A model generated the notes under the pieces. That model ran no database searches, was not told the DNA's origin, and was given only the letters and a program-made list of their open reading frames with translations. Source: Urophycis tenuis (taxonomy: Eukaryota > Chordata > Actinopteri > Gadiformes > Phycidae). From it: a DNA stretch of 64,000 nt. Location of the stretch: the NCBI GenBank assembly GCA_036785325.1, contig JAXIVH010000044.1:1983501-2047500 (forward strand). Direction: 5' to 3'. Position numbers and translations under genes: made by a program. This document shows positions 10,194-22,945 of the stretch, one piece after another; position 1 is the stretch's first letter, and every line of letters starts with the position of its first letter.

Positions 10194-11606
10194 CAGACCT
10201 GCAAACTGGTCAGAGAAAAAAAGGTGACAGCGTAATGGGGCTCCCCAAGAATTTTTTTTGCGATTTAAATATGTTTAAGTACGCAATTCTGAGTGTTTTG
10301 ACAGTAGGATTTCTGGAGGTATATAGTATGTCTATAGTACAGTATACTCAGTGTTTTCCCTAGATTTTTTTGTAGCAGTGGTGCTGTGTGTTGGTAAACT
10401 AGCAACACTAGGGGGGTCCGGGGGCATGCCCCCCTGGAAGAAAATTTTGAAAAATAACCCTTTAAATGGTTACTTCTGGTGAGATTTTGTATGAAAAAAA
10501 GTTACAGATTGAGCTTCCAAATATGAAATAACAACCAACAGAGTCAAGGTATCTGCTGAGACCAGATCATTGTGAAAATGTGCGATCACACTGTTCAATA
10601 TTGCGATGACGATATGACTTGCGATAATAAATAAGAAAAGAGTAAAATTGTGGTCATGGTGAATACGTCGATATGAATTTAAACAAATTTGCATATCGTG
10701 ACGTCACTGACCGCGTCTCCATCCCGTAAAAGTTTAGTGGTCTCCTTGACGTCAGTCGACACGTCACTTTATAGCGGTGTCGAGATATTTCAATGCATTT
10801 TTTCATGTAGGACCTATTGCTACCGTGCATGAACCCAAAGTAATAATTTAGCCTTCTATAACTTTGAACGGTGACTGCGAACATTTTCTTTAGGACCTAC
10901 TGCAGCCGCAGCCATCATAACAGACAAGCGCGAACCATTGATGAAATTAAGCGAATATAAAAGAAAGAACGTAGCCTACGTGTGTATGTAGGCTATTTAT
11001 ATTCGCGATACCTTCTAAAATATAATTAATAGGGTTTTATTGTAGTTGCATTAGTTATTTGAAGAGTTAAAAAAAACAACGATCGGTCTTAACGCAAGTA
11101 TACAACCGGCAAGTCGGTCGGACTAAAAGGGAAAAATAAATATTTGGGTCGGTCCTAAATTGACAGGGTGGGTCGGGTTACTGCAAACCACAATATTTAA
11201 GGATGATTTAAGGATAAGGATGGCCCGAGTGTGCGTGGCGAACTTATCGCATTACAGACCAGCTTTTGCGATGTGTTTATCATGAACGCTCACATGGCGA
11301 TGACGATGAAAATTGAGACGATGAGTCCATACAAAGTACTGATAAACTAAATTAAAAAATGTTTTGCACTCTGTTGCTGTCACTCTACACGTGCAAAAAA
11401 CTCACTTTTTGCCTGGCCGGCATGCGTGTCTCAGCCTCCACTTGATAAGCCAACACAGCCTTCCCTGACCCCGACCCGACCCCGACCCCCCCCCCCCCCC
11501 CCAAAAAAAAAAAAAAAACTCTTCGGATCTACACGAGTCACATGAATGACCCCTTTGACCCAAAAAACGGCGATTGTAGCCGAAAAGCGACAAGTTTGCA
11601 GGTATG
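10194..11606. mobile_element. non-autonomous hAT element nested in the LINE
   Basis: The termini are CAGACCTGCAAACTGGTC on the left and the complement of CATACCTGCAAACTTGTC on the right, 16 of 18 matching. Flanking 8-mers GGCCCAGC (10186-10193) and GGCGCAGC (11607-11614) form a duplication with one mismatch, as hAT elements make. Removing the element restores the RT frame of the LINE. Inside are a palindromic GGGGGCATGCCCCC at about 10422, a C-run plus A-run at 11486-11518, and no transposase frame. Confidence 0.8.
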
Positions 11607-11614
11607 GGCGCAGC

Positions 11615-12945
11615 GTCTTTGGGACAGGAACGAGGCAGGACGTCTTCCACATCAGAGGGACCTTCTGGAGGTGCAGGCTCAAGTTGAAGACATGATTAAG
11701 AACTCCACACAGCTGGGGGGCACAGGCTTTAAGTACCCTGGGGAACACACCATCAGGGCCCGCCGCTTTGTTGGAATGGAGTCTAATCAGTTGTCTTCTC
11801 ACCAGTTCAGGCGTGAAGGACACTGTAGAGGTGTCAGTGGGGGGAGGGATAGGGTCCTCAGGTAATGGAGGACAGTATGCAGAGCAGGGGGGAGGGGTGG
11901 GGCAGGGTGAAGGTGTGAAGTGTCCGGTAGTGAATAGAGCTGGTAAGAGGCAGGAGGGTGATCTATAAGGAGGGGGAGAAGGAGAAGGAGGGGGAGGCGG
12001 AGTGGCACTGGTTGTTGGGCTGCCAGCAGCAGTAGCAGCAGGGTCATGTGGGGGAGGGGCAGGGGCCACAGTATCAAACCTATTGAAAAAAAGGTTAAAT
12101 TCATTGGCCATAGCCACTCCACCCTCCAGCCCTACGCCACCAGTCTTCTGGAAGCCCGTGATGGTTTTCATACCACTCCACACATCCCTTGTGTTGTTTT
12201 GCTGGAGCTTCTTCTCCAGCTTCCTCCTGTATCTATCCCTTTCCTCCTTAATTCTAACCTTGAGTACCCCCTGTACTCTCCTCAGCTCAGCCTGGTTGCC
12301 CTCTCTGAACGCCCTTTTCTTAGCGTTCAGTATGGCCTTGATGTCCTTGGTGATCCAAGGTTTGTTATTAGCGTAACAGGTGACTGTCAACGCAGGGACA
12401 TAGCAGTCCACACAGAAGTTAATATAGTCCGTGATGCACTCAGTGAGCCCATCAATGTCCTCCCCGTGAGGCTCACAGAGTGCAGGCCAGTCCGTCACCT
12501 CAAAACAGTACTGCAGTGCCTCATAGGATTCCTCTGACCACTTCCTCACAGTCCTTGTGGTCACAGGCTTCCTCTTCACCAGAGGCACATAGCAGGGTTT
12601 GAGGTGAACCAGGTTGTGATCCGACCTGCCCAGAGGGGGGAGAGAAGATGAGATGTATGCCTCCTTAATGTTGGCATACATCAGGTCCAGGGTACTCACC
12701 CCTCTGGTAGGACAGCTCACATACTGCTTAAAAGTCGGTAGAACTCTATCCATGGTGACGTGGTTAAAGTCTCCCGACATGATGATGAGGGCACTGGGGT
12801 GTTTGGTCTGCAGTTTTGAGATGGTGGTGTATATTGTACTGCAGGCAGCTGATGGGTTAGCAGTGGGAGGGATGTACACCATGATGATGATGACATGCGG
12901 GATCTCCCTAGGGAGGTGATATGGACGAAGTCCAACGGCCAACAC
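11615..12945 (-). pseudogene. LINE endonuclease C-terminal part, linker and start of RT
   Basis: The frame begins in the APE endonuclease (GLRPYHLPREI, VYIPP), passes SGDFNHV and GRSDHN (catalytic Asp/Asn and the closing DH pair), then a basic linker and a proline-rich spacer. It ends in the RT N-terminus (NKAAGPDGVFPRVLK, WKTSCLVPVPKT) where the hAT element begins. More endonuclease lies at 12946-13100 in shifted phase around a C-run at 13029-13039, so that end is frameshifted. The rest of the domain is missing because the LINE is 5' truncated at 13115. Confidence 0.85.
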
Positions 12946-13115
12946 TTCGGCATCAGGGCCACAGAGCTGTTCTTTAATACAGATGTGACCGGGATTGCAC
13001 CACCTGATATTAACTAGGACGGCGAGCCCCCCCCCCCCTTCCGCTTACCGCTCTTGGTACAGTCCCGATCCGCCCGAACAGTGTGGAAGCCATCCACAGA
13101 TACAATCGGGTCTAA

Positions 13116-13583
13116 GCCGTTGGAAAGCTTAGATTTCCCCGCTTAAAATGAGCCCATCCGCGAGCAGTCTGTTTGATCACAGACTAAACTACGTCAGGTT
13201 GACTGAAGTCTACCCAGCAGCTAAAAACATACCTTCAATGTTTCAATTAACATCAATCTTTCCTTACAGAACACAAATTAATTAGCTAAGTATTTCAACG
13301 ACCAATGAGTCAATATAGTCTTGCCATACGCCGTTGGAAAGCTTAGATTTCCCCGCTTAAAATGAGACCATCCGCGAGCAGTCTGGTTGATCACAGACTA
13401 AACTGCCTCAGGTTGACTGAAGTCTACCCAGCAGCTAAAAACATACCTTCAACGTTTCAATTAACATCAATCTTTCCTTACAGAACACAAATTAATTAGC
13501 TTAGTATTTCAACGACCCATGAGTCAATATAGTCTTGCCATATGCCGTTGGAAAGCTTAGATTTCCCCGCTTAAAATGAGCCC
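13116..13583. repeat. 214-bp satellite array, block 1
   Basis: The core GCCGTTGGAAAGC recurs at 13116, 13330 and 13544, a spacing of 214 each time. The block ends after GAGCCC at 13583, where the first exon-bearing segment begins. Confidence 0.95.
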
Positions 13584-14390
13584 AAAATGTATCATTGAAG
13601 CCATCATTGAGACTTTTCTTTTTAAATTATACCGCATGAACATGGGTCTGCAATAAAGCTTTATATATATTTATGTGTGTGTGTGTGTTTTAATCACTTA
13701 CTTGGAACGGCATGATCCCACATCGCTGTGAAGGGACGGCGTTAACGAGGTGGGCGTGCAACCCCTCGAGAGTGTTGCTGCCTCGCCGGCACTTGTACTT
13801 GTTCAGCCGGATGCTGTTCTTCACAACCACCTTCACAGAGACATACAGCTGTATGCCAGGGGGGTCCTGTAACACACAACCTATTGCAAGGTCCTCATTT
13901 ATGCTGGTGTCATTTTGAAAAGTTACCATATACAAGTTTGAATGGTTTTGACACACGATGACTGCAGAGACAGCTGCAGGATGGCCCTGGATGCAGGACG
14001 GAGGGGGCCTGTGGCTGTGCGGGGAGGACCAGCGGTATGGGTGCTGCCGACACAGGGGGCGGGCAGGCCACAGGCTGACGCAGCAGGAGGCCTCGGCTGG
14101 AGGCGGGTGGGCGCAGGAGGCTTCGGCCGGGTGGAGGACGACAACGCAGTGGGCTGAACGGGCCGGTTGGTGGGAGTCACAGGCTCTGGCTCATCAACAA
14201 ATAATCTGGAAATATAAAATACACACGTGATCAGTATTGATATTGATATCTTTTATAAGAACACTGTTCATACTATTTACACTTTTTAAACAACTGTTTA
14301 TACAATGTCCATTCTGTTTATTTATTAATGTTTATCACTGACAATAAAGGTGACTTGGTAAGACTTGTGTGCTATTTTCTTTCCACAGTC
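13584..14390 (-). repeat. exon-bearing satellite segment, copy 1
   Basis: The roughly 807-bp block replaces the second half of a satellite unit: unit sequence stops at GAGCCC and resumes with a diverged AACAGAACACACATGAATC. It has a (TG)n run near 13676 and an AT-rich right part. Five near-identical copies follow. Confidence 0.9.
13702..14205 (-). pseudogene. captured transposon exon, copy 1
   Basis: On the minus strand a splice acceptor (TATATTTCCAG, AG at 14207-14206) precedes 504 bases that end at a donor (CCAA followed by GTAAGTG, GT at 13701-13700). The first part reads as a proline-rich segment (EPEPVTPTNRPVQPTALSSS) and hits a stop. The second part is open in another phase and encodes a conserved block ending in GSNTLEGLHAHL and PSQRCGIMPFQ. 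From memory this block resembles the C-terminal end of large uncharacterised teleost transposon proteins; not checked. The phase change is present in all six copies, so the exon was already broken, or is read in two phases, before amplification. This copy alone has Thr where the others have Ser in NSLEG. Confidence 0.6.
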
Positions 14391-16847
14391 AACAGAACAC
14401 ACATGAATCAGCTTATTATTTCGACGACCCGTGGGCAATCATAGTCATGCCATACGCCGTTGGAAAGCTTAGATTTCCCCGCTTAAAATGAGCCCATCCG
14501 CGAGCAGTCTGGTTGCTCACAGACTAAACTGCGTCAGGTTGACGGAAGTCTACCCAGAAGCTAAAAACATACCTTCAACGTTTCAATTAACACCAATCTT
14601 TCCTTACAGAACACAAATTAATTAGCTTAGTATTTCAACGACCCTTTGGTGAATATAGTCTTGCCATACGCCGTTGGAAAGCTGAGATTTCCCTGCTTAA
14701 AATGCGTCCATCCGCGAGCAGTCTGGTTGATCACAGACAAAACTGCGTCAGGTTGACTGAAGTCTACCCAGCAGCTAAAACATACCTTCAACGTTTCAAT
14801 TAACATCAATCTTTCCTTACAGAACACAAATTAATTAGCTTAGTATTTCAACGACCCATGAGTCAATATAGTCTTGCCATACGCCGTTGGAAAGCTTAGA
14901 TTTGCCCGCTTAAAATGAGCCCATCCCCGAGCAATTTGGTTGCTCACAGACAAAACTGCGTCAGGTTGACTGAAGTCTACCCAGCAGCTAAAAACATACC
15001 TTCAATGTTTCAAGTAAGATCAATCTTTCCTTACAGAACACAAATTAATTAGCTTAGTATTTCAACGACCCTTTGGTGAATATAGTCTTGCCATAAGCCG
15101 TTGGAAAGCTTAGATTTCCCCGCTTAAAATGAGCCCATCCTTGAGCAGTCTGGTTGCTCACAGACAAAACTAAGTCAGGTTGACTGAAGTCTGCCCAGCA
15201 GCTAAAAACATACCTTCAACGTTTCAATTAAGATCAATCTTTCAATAAAGAACACAAATTAATTAGCTTAGTATTTCAACGACCCATGAGTCAATATAGT
15301 CTTGCCATACGCCGTTGGAAAGCTTAGATTTCCCCGCTTAAAATGAGCCCATCAGCAAGCAGTCTGGTTGCTCACAGACTAAACTACGTCAGGTTGACTG
15401 AAGTCTACCCAGCAGCTAAAAGCATACCTTCAACGTTTCAATTAAGATCAATCTTTCAATAAAGAACACAAATTAAATAGCTTAGTATTTCAACGACCCA
15501 TGAGTCAATATAGTCATGCCATACGCCGTTGGAAAGCTTAGATTTCCCCGCTTAAAATGAGCCCATCCGCGAGCAGTCTGGTTGATCACAGACTAAACTG
15601 CGTGAGGTTGACTGAAGTCTACCCAGCAGCTAAAACATACCTTCAACGTTTCAATTAACATCAATCTTTCCTTACAGAACACAAATTAATTAGCTTAGTA
15701 TTTCAACGACCCATGAGTCAATATAGTCTTGCCATACGCCGTTGGAAAGCTTAGATTTCCCTGCTTAAAATGAGCCCATCCGCGAGCAGTCTGGTTGCTC
15801 ACAGACAAAACTGCGTCAGGTTGACTGAAGTCTACCCAGCAGCTAAAAACATACCTTCAACGTTTCAATTAACATCAATCTTTCCTTACAGAACACAAAT
15901 TAATTAGCTTAGTATTTCAACGACCCTTTGGTGAATATAGTCTTGCCATACGCCGTTGGAAAGCTTAGATTTCCCCGCTTAAAATGAGCCCATCCGCGAG
16001 CAGTCTGGTTGCTCACAGACTAAACTGCGTCAGGTTGACTGAAGTCTACCCAGCAGCTAAAAACATACCTTCAACGTTTCAATTAACATTAATCTTTCCT
16101 TAAAGAACACAAATTAATTAGCTTAGTATTTCAACGACCCTTTGGTGAATATAGTCTTGCCATACGCTGTTGGAAAGCTTAGATTTCCCCGCTTATAATG
16201 AGCCCATCCGCGAGCAGTCTGGTTGCTCACAGACAAAACTGCGTCAGGTTGACTGAAGTCTGCCCAGCTGCTAAAAACATACCTTCAACGTTTCAATTAA
16301 GATCAATCTTTCCTTACAGAACACAAATTAATTAGCTTAGTATTTCAACGACCCATGAGTCAATATAGTCTTGCCATACGCCGTTGGAAAGCTTAGACTT
16401 CCCCGCTTAAAATGAGCCCATCCCCGAGCAATTTGGTTGCTCACAGACAAAACTGCGTCAGGTTGACTGAAGTCTACCCAGCAGCTAAAAACATACCTTC
16501 AACGTTTCAATTAAGATCAATCTTTCAAAAAAGAACACAAATTAATTAGCTTAGTATTTCAACGACCCATGAGTCAATATAGTCTTGCCATACGCCGTTG
16601 GAAAGCTTAGATTTCCCCGCTTAAAATGAGCCCATCCGCGAGCAGTCTGGTTGATCACAGACTAAACTGCCTCAGGTTGACTGAAGTCTACCCAGCAGCT
16701 AAAAACATACCTTCAACGTTTCAATTGACATCAATCTTTCCTTACAGAACGCAAATTAATTAGCTTAGTATTTCAACGACCCATGAGTCAATATAGTCTT
16801 GCCATATGCCGTTGGAAAGCTTAGATTTCCCCGCTTAAAATGAGCCC
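14391..16847. repeat. 214-bp satellite array, block 2 (about 11 units)
   Basis: The core recurs at 14456, 14670, 14883, 15097, 15311, 15525, 15738 and 15952. The spacing is 214 or 213; the shorter units have lost one A in the GCTAAAAACATACC stretch. Two variant types alternate: units with CCCATGAGTCAAT and units with CCCTTTGGTGAAT. Confidence 0.95.
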
Positions 16848-17650
16848 AAAATGTATCATTGAAGCCATCATTGAGACTTTTCTTTTTAAATTATACCGCA
16901 TGAACATGGGTCTGCAATAAAGCTTTATATATATTTATGTGTGTGTGTTTTAATCACTTACTTGGAACGGCATGATCCCACATCGCTGTGAAGGGACGGC
17001 GTTAACCAGGTGGGCGTGCAACCCCTCGAGAGAGTTGCTGCCTCGCCGGCACTTGTACTTGTTCAGCCGGATGCTGTTCTTCACAACCACCTTCACAGAG
17101 ACATACAGCTGTATGCCAGGGGGGTCCTGTAACACACAACCTATTGCAAGGTCCTCATTTATGCTGGTGTCATTTTGAAAAGTTACCATATACAAGTTTG
17201 AATGGTTTTGACACACGATGACTGCAGAGACAGCTGCAGGATGGCCCTGGATGCAGGACGGAGGGGGCCTGTGGCTGTGCGGGGAGGACCAGCGGTATGG
17301 GTGCTGCCGACACAGGGGGCGGGCAGGCCACAGGCTGACGCAGCAGGAGGCCTCGGCTGGAGGCGGGTGGGCGCAGGAGGCTTCGGCCGGGTGGAGGACG
17401 ACAACGCAGTGGGCTGAACGGGCCGGTTGGTGGGAGTCACAGGCTCTGGCTCATCAACAAATAATCTGGAAATATAAAATACACACGTGATCAGTATTGA
17501 TATTGATATCTTTTATAAGAACACTGTTCATACTGTTTACACTTTTTATACAACTGTTTATACAATGTCCATACTGTTTATTTATTAATGTTTATCACTG
17601 ACAATAAAGGTGACTTGGTAAGACTTGTGTGCTATTTTCTTTCCACAGTC
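16848..17650 (-). repeat. exon-bearing satellite segment, copy 2
   Basis: The block has the same boundaries as copy 1 and lies 3260 bp further on. The (TG)n run is shorter. Confidence 0.9.
16962..17465 (-). pseudogene. captured transposon exon, copy 2
   Basis: Acceptor, donor and the internal phase change are as in copy 1. The 88-residue second-part frame (16950-17216) is open and has Ser in NSLEG. Confidence 0.6.
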
Positions 17651-20322
17651 AACAGAACACACATGAATCAGCTTATTGTTTCGACGACCCGTGGGCAAAT
17701 ATAGTCGTGCCATACGCCGTTGGAAAGCTTAGATTTCCCCGCTTAAAATGAGCCCATCCGCGAGCAGTCTGGTTGATCACAGACTAAACTGCGTCAGGTT
17801 GACTGAAGTCTACCCAGCAGCTAAAAACATACCTTCAACGTTTCAATTAACATCAATCTTTCAATAAAGAACACAAATTAATTAGCTTAGTATTTCAACA
17901 ACCCATGAGTCAATATAGTCTTGCCATACGCCGTTGGAAAGCTTAGATTTCCCCGCTTAAAATGAGCCCATCAGCAAGCAGTCTGGTTGATCACAGACTA
18001 AACTGCGTCAGGTTGACTGAAGTCTACCCAGCAGCTAAAACATACCTTCAACGTTTCAATTAACATCAATCTTTCCTTACAGAACACAAATTAATTAGCT
18101 TAGTATTTCAACGACCCATGAGTCAATATAGTCTTGCCATACGCCGTTGGAAAGCTTAGATTTCCCCGCTTAAAATAAGCCCATCCGCGAGCAATTTGGT
18201 TGCTCACAGACAAAACTGCGTCAGGTTGACTGAAGTCTACCCAGCAGCTAAAAACATACCTTCAACGTTTCAATTAAGATCAATCTTTCCTTACAGAACA
18301 CAAATTAATTAGCTTAGTATTTCATAGACCCTTTGGTGAATATAGTCTTGCCATACGCCGTTGGAAAGCTTAGATTTCCCCGCTTATAATGAGCCCATCC
18401 CCGAGCAATTTGGTTGCTCACAGACAAAACTGCGTCAGGTTGACTGAAGTCTACCCAGCAGCTAAAAACATACCTTCAACGTTTCAATTAACATCAATCT
18501 TTCAATAAAGAACACAAATTAATTAGCTTAGTATTTCAACGACCCATGAGTCAATATAGTCTTGCCATACGCTGTTGGAAAGCTTAGATTTCCCTGCTTA
18601 AAATGAGCCCATCCGCGAGCAGTCTGGTTGCTCACAGACAAAACTGCGTCAGGTTGACTGAAGTCTACCCAGCAGCTAAAAACATACCTTCAACGTTTCA
18701 ATTAAGATCAATCTTTCCTTACAGAACACAAATTAATTAGCTTAGTATTTCAACGACCCTTTGGTGAATATAGTCTTGCCATACGCCGTTGGAAAGCTTA
18801 GATTTTCCCGCTTATAAGGAGCCCATCCCCTAGCAATTTGGTTGCTCACAGACAAAACTGCGTCAGGTTGACTGAAGTCTACCCAGCAGCTAAAAACATA
18901 CCTTCAACGTTTCAATTAAGATCAATCTTTCAATAAAGAACACAAATTAATTAGCTTAGTATTTCAACGACCCATGAGTCAATATAGTCTTGCCATACGC
19001 CGTTGGAAAGCTTAGATTTCCCCGCTTAAAATGAGCCCATCAGCAAGCAGTCTGGTTGCTCACAGACTAAACTACGTCAGGTTGACTGAAGTCTACCCAG
19101 CAGCTAAAAACATACCTTCAACGTTTCAATTAACATCAATCTTTCCTTACAGAACACAAATTAATTAGCTTAGTATTTCAACGACCCTTTGGTGAATATA
19201 GTCTTGCCATACGCCGTTGGAAAGCTTAGATTTCCCCGCTTAAAATGAGCCCATCCGCGAGCAGTCTGGTTGCTCACAGACTAAACTGCGTCAGGTTGAC
19301 TGAAGTCTACCCAGCAGCTAAAAACATACCTTCAACGTTTCAATTAACATTAATCTTTCCTTAAAGAACACAAATTAATTAGCTTAGTATTTCAACGACC
19401 CTTTGGTGAATATAGTCTTGCCATACGCTGTTGGAAAGCTTAGATTTCCCCGCTTAAAATGAGCCCATGCGCGAGCAGTGTGGTTGATAACAGACTAAAC
19501 TGCATCAGGTTGACTGAAGTCTACCCAGCAGCTAAAAACATACCTTCAACGTTTCAATTAACATTAATCTTTCCTTAAAGAACACAAATTAATTAGCTTA
19601 GTATTTCAACGACCCTTTGGTGAATATAGTCTTGCCATACGCTGTTGGAAAGCTTAGATTTCCCCGCTTAAAATGAGCCCATCCGCGAGCAGTCTGGTGC
19701 CTCACAGACAAAACTGCGTCAGGTTGACTGAAGTCTGCCCAGCTGCTAAAAACATACCTTCAACGTTTCAATTAAGATCAATCTTTCCTTACAGAACACA
19801 AATTAATTAGCTTAGTATTTCAACGACCCATGAGTCAATATAGTCTTGCCATACGCCGTTGGAAAGCTTAGACTTCCCCGCTTAAAATGAGCCCATCCCC
19901 GAGCAATTTGGTTGCTCACAGACAAAACTGCGTCAGGTTGACTGAAGTCTACCCAGCAGCTAAAAACATGCCTTCAACGTTTCAATTAAGATCAATCTTT
20001 CAAAAAAGAACACAAATTAATTAGCTTAGTATTTCAACGACCCATGAGTCAATATAGTCTTGCCATACGCCGTTGGAAAGCTTAGATTTCCCCGCTTAAA
20101 ATGAGCCCATCCGCGAGCAGTCTGGTTGATCACAGACTAAACTGCCTCAGGTTGACTGAAGTCTACCCAGCAGCTAAAAACATACCTTCAACGTTTCAAT
20201 TGACATCAATCTTTCCTTACAGAACGCAAATTAATTAGCTTAGTATTTCAACGACCCATGAGTCAATATAGTCTTGCCATATGCCGTTGGAAAGCTTAGA
20301 TTTCCCCGCTTAAAATGAGCCC
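17651..20322. repeat. 214-bp satellite array, block 3 (about 12 units)
   Basis: The 214-bp phase continues. The last units before the segment (for example the variant GAACGCAAATTAATT near 20224) match those before copy 2 (near 16747) at a distance of about 3478 bp, so a multi-unit block plus segment was duplicated together. Confidence 0.95.
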
Positions 20323-21128
20323 AAAATGTATCATTGAAGCCATCATTGAGACTTTTCTTTTTAAATTATACCGCATGAAGAACATGGGTCTGCAATAAAG
20401 CTTTATATATATTTATGTGTGTGTGTTTTAATCACTTACTTGGAACGGCATGATCCCACATCGCTGTGAAGGGACGGCGTTAACGAGGTGGGCGTGCAAC
20501 CCCTCGAGAGAGTTGCTGCCTCGCCGGCACTTGTACTTGTTCAGCCGGATGCTGTTCTTCACAACCACCTTCACAGAGACATACAGCTGTATGCCAGGGG
20601 GGTCCTGTAACACACAACCTATTGCAAGGTCCTCATTTATGCTGGTGTCATTTTGAAAAGTTACCATATACAAGTTTGAATGGTTTTGACACACGATGAC
20701 TGCAGAGACAGCTGCAGGATGGCCCTGGATGCAGGACGGAGGGGGCCTGTGGCTGTGCGGGGAGGACCAGCGGTATGGGTGCTGCCGACACAGGGGGCGG
20801 GCAGGCCACAGGCTGACGCAGCAGGAGGCCTCGGCTGGAGGCGGGTGGGCGCAGGAGGCTTCGGCCGGGTGGAGGACGACAACGCAGTGGGCTGAACGGG
20901 CCGGTTGGTGGGAGTCACAGGCTCTGGCTCATCAACAAATAATCTGGAAATATAAAATACACACGTGATCAGTATTGATATTGATATCTTTTATAAGAAC
21001 ACTGTTCATACTGTTTACACTTTTTATACAACTGTTTATACAATGTCCATACTGTTTATTTATTAATGTTTATCACTGACAATAAAGGTGACTTGGTAAG
21101 ACTTGTGTGCTATTTTCTTTCCACAGTC
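20323..21128 (-). repeat. exon-bearing satellite segment, copy 3
   Basis: The block has the same boundaries as the others. A 3-bp insertion (GAAGAACATGGG near 20379) distinguishes it. Confidence 0.9.
20440..20943 (-). pseudogene. captured transposon exon, copy 3
   Basis: The splice sites and both partial frames match copy 2. Confidence 0.6.
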
Positions 21129-22945
21129 AACAGAACACACATGAATCAGCTTATTGTTTCGACGACCCGTGGGCAAATATAGTCGTGCCATACGCCGTTG
21201 GAAAGCTTAGATTTCCCCGCTTAAAATGAGCCCATCCGCGAGCAGTCTGCTTGCTCACAGACTAAACTGCGCCAGGTTGACTGAAGTCTACCCAGCAGCT
21301 AAAAACATACCTTCAACGTTTCAATTAACATCAATCTTTCAATAAAGAACACAAATTAATTAGCTTAGTATTTCAACAACCCATGAGTCAATATAGTCTT
21401 GCCATACGCCGTTGGAAAGCTTAGATTTCCCCGCTTAAAATGAGCCCATCCGCGAGCAGTCTGGTTGATCACAGACTAAACTGCGTATGGTTGACTGAAG
21501 TCTACCCAGCAGCTAAAAACATACCTTCAACGTTTCAATTAACATCAATCTTTCCTTACAGAACGCAAATTAATTAGCTTAGTATTTCAACGACCCATGA
21601 GTCAATATAGTCTTGCCATACACCGTTGGAAAGCTTAGATTTCCCCGCTTAAAATGAGCCCATCAGCGAGCAGTCTGGTTGCTCACAGACTAAACTGTGT
21701 CAGGTTGACTGAAGTCTACCCAGCAGCTAAAAACATACCTTCAACGTTTCAATTAACATCAATCTTTCCTTACAGAACACAAATTAATTAGCTTAGTATT
21801 TCAACGACCCATGAGTCAATATAGTCTTGCCATACGCCGTTGGAAAGCTTAGATTTCCCCGCTTAAAATGAGCCCGTCCGCCAGCAGTCTGGTTGCTCAC
21901 AGACAAAACTGCGTCAGGTTGACTGAAGTCTATCCAGCAGCTAAAAACATACCTTCAACGTTTCAATTGACATCAATCTTTCCTTACAGAACACAAATTA
22001 ATTAGCTTAGTATTTCAACGACCCATGAGTCAATATAGTCTTGCCATACGCCGTTAGAAAGCTTAGATTTCCCCGCTTAAAATGAGCCCATCCGCGAGCA
22101 GTCTGCTTGCTCACAGACTAAACTGCGCCAGGTTGACTGAAGTCTACCCAGCAGCTAAAAACATACCTTCAACGTTTCAATTAACATCAATCTTTCAATA
22201 AAGAACACAAATTAATTAGCTTAGTATTTCAACAACCCATGAGTCAATATAGTCTTGCCATACGCCGTTGGAAAGCTTAGATTTCCCCGCTTAAAATGAG
22301 CCCATCCGCGAGCAGTCTGGTTGATCACAGACTAAACTGCGTATGGTTGACTGAAGTCTACCCAGCAGCTAAAAACATACCTTCAACGTTTCAATTGACA
22401 TCAATCTTTCCTTACAGAACACAAATTAATTAGCTTAGTATTTCAACGACCCATGAGTCAATATAGTCTTGCCATACGCCGTTAGAAAGCTTAGATTTCC
22501 CCGCTTAAAATGAGCCCATCCCCGAGCAATTTGGTTGCTCACAGACAAAACTGCGTCAGTTTGACTGAAGTCTACCCAGCAGCTAAAAACATACCTTAAA
22601 CGTTTCAATTAAGATCAATCTTTCCTTACAGAATACAAATTAATTAGCTTAGTATTTCAACGACCCTTTGGTTAATATAGTCTTGCCATACGCCGTTGGA
22701 AAGCTTAGATTTCCCCGCTTACAAAGAGCCCACCCCCCAGCAATTTGGTTGCTCACAGACAAAACTGCGTCAGGTTGACTGAAGTCTACCCAGCAGCTAA
22801 AAACATACCTTCAACGTTTCAATTAAGATCAATCTTTCAATAAAGAACACAAATTAATTAGCTTAGTATTTCAACGACCCATGAGTCAATATAGTCTTGC
22901 CATACGCCGTTGGAAAGCTTAGATTTCCCCGCTCAAAATGAGCCC
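21129..22945. repeat. 214-bp satellite array, block 4 (about 8 units)
   Basis: A four-unit higher-order repeat is visible. The rare variant GTCTGCTTGCTCACAG, followed by CTGCGCCAGG, occurs near 21245 and again 856 bp later, exactly four times 214. Confidence 0.95.

Larger units (their letters stand above)
1814..13115 (-). mobile_element. L2/CR1-group LINE, 5' truncated, inserted in satellite
   Basis: The element reads on the minus strand from partial endonuclease (about 13100) through reverse transcriptase to a 3' tail of TCTG/TTTG repeats at 1814-1850, preceded by the GGGATCAATAAAG-type LINE end. Its sense order is recovered by skipping two later insertions, the hAT at 10194-11606 and the LTR element at 3261-9951. 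The left and right flanks are the two halves of one satellite unit, with GCC shared at the junction. It is close in sequence to the LINE at 53055-56708. L2 membership is from memory of fish LINEs and is tentative; the CR1/L2 group is more secure. Confidence 0.8.

Noticed and set aside
11402..11650. 82-residue minus-strand frame with a poly-Phe/Gly stretch
   Set aside because: It is a translation of the A-run and C-run within the hAT element.
12002..12537. Plus-strand frames opposite the first LINE
   Set aside because: They are antisense shadows of the endonuclease/RT linker.
13942..14230. Plus-strand frames (for example MTAETAAG... and MVLTHDD...) in the six satellite segments
   Set aside because: They lie antisense to the splice-flanked exon, show no domain, and exist only because the G/C-rich exon is open in several frames.
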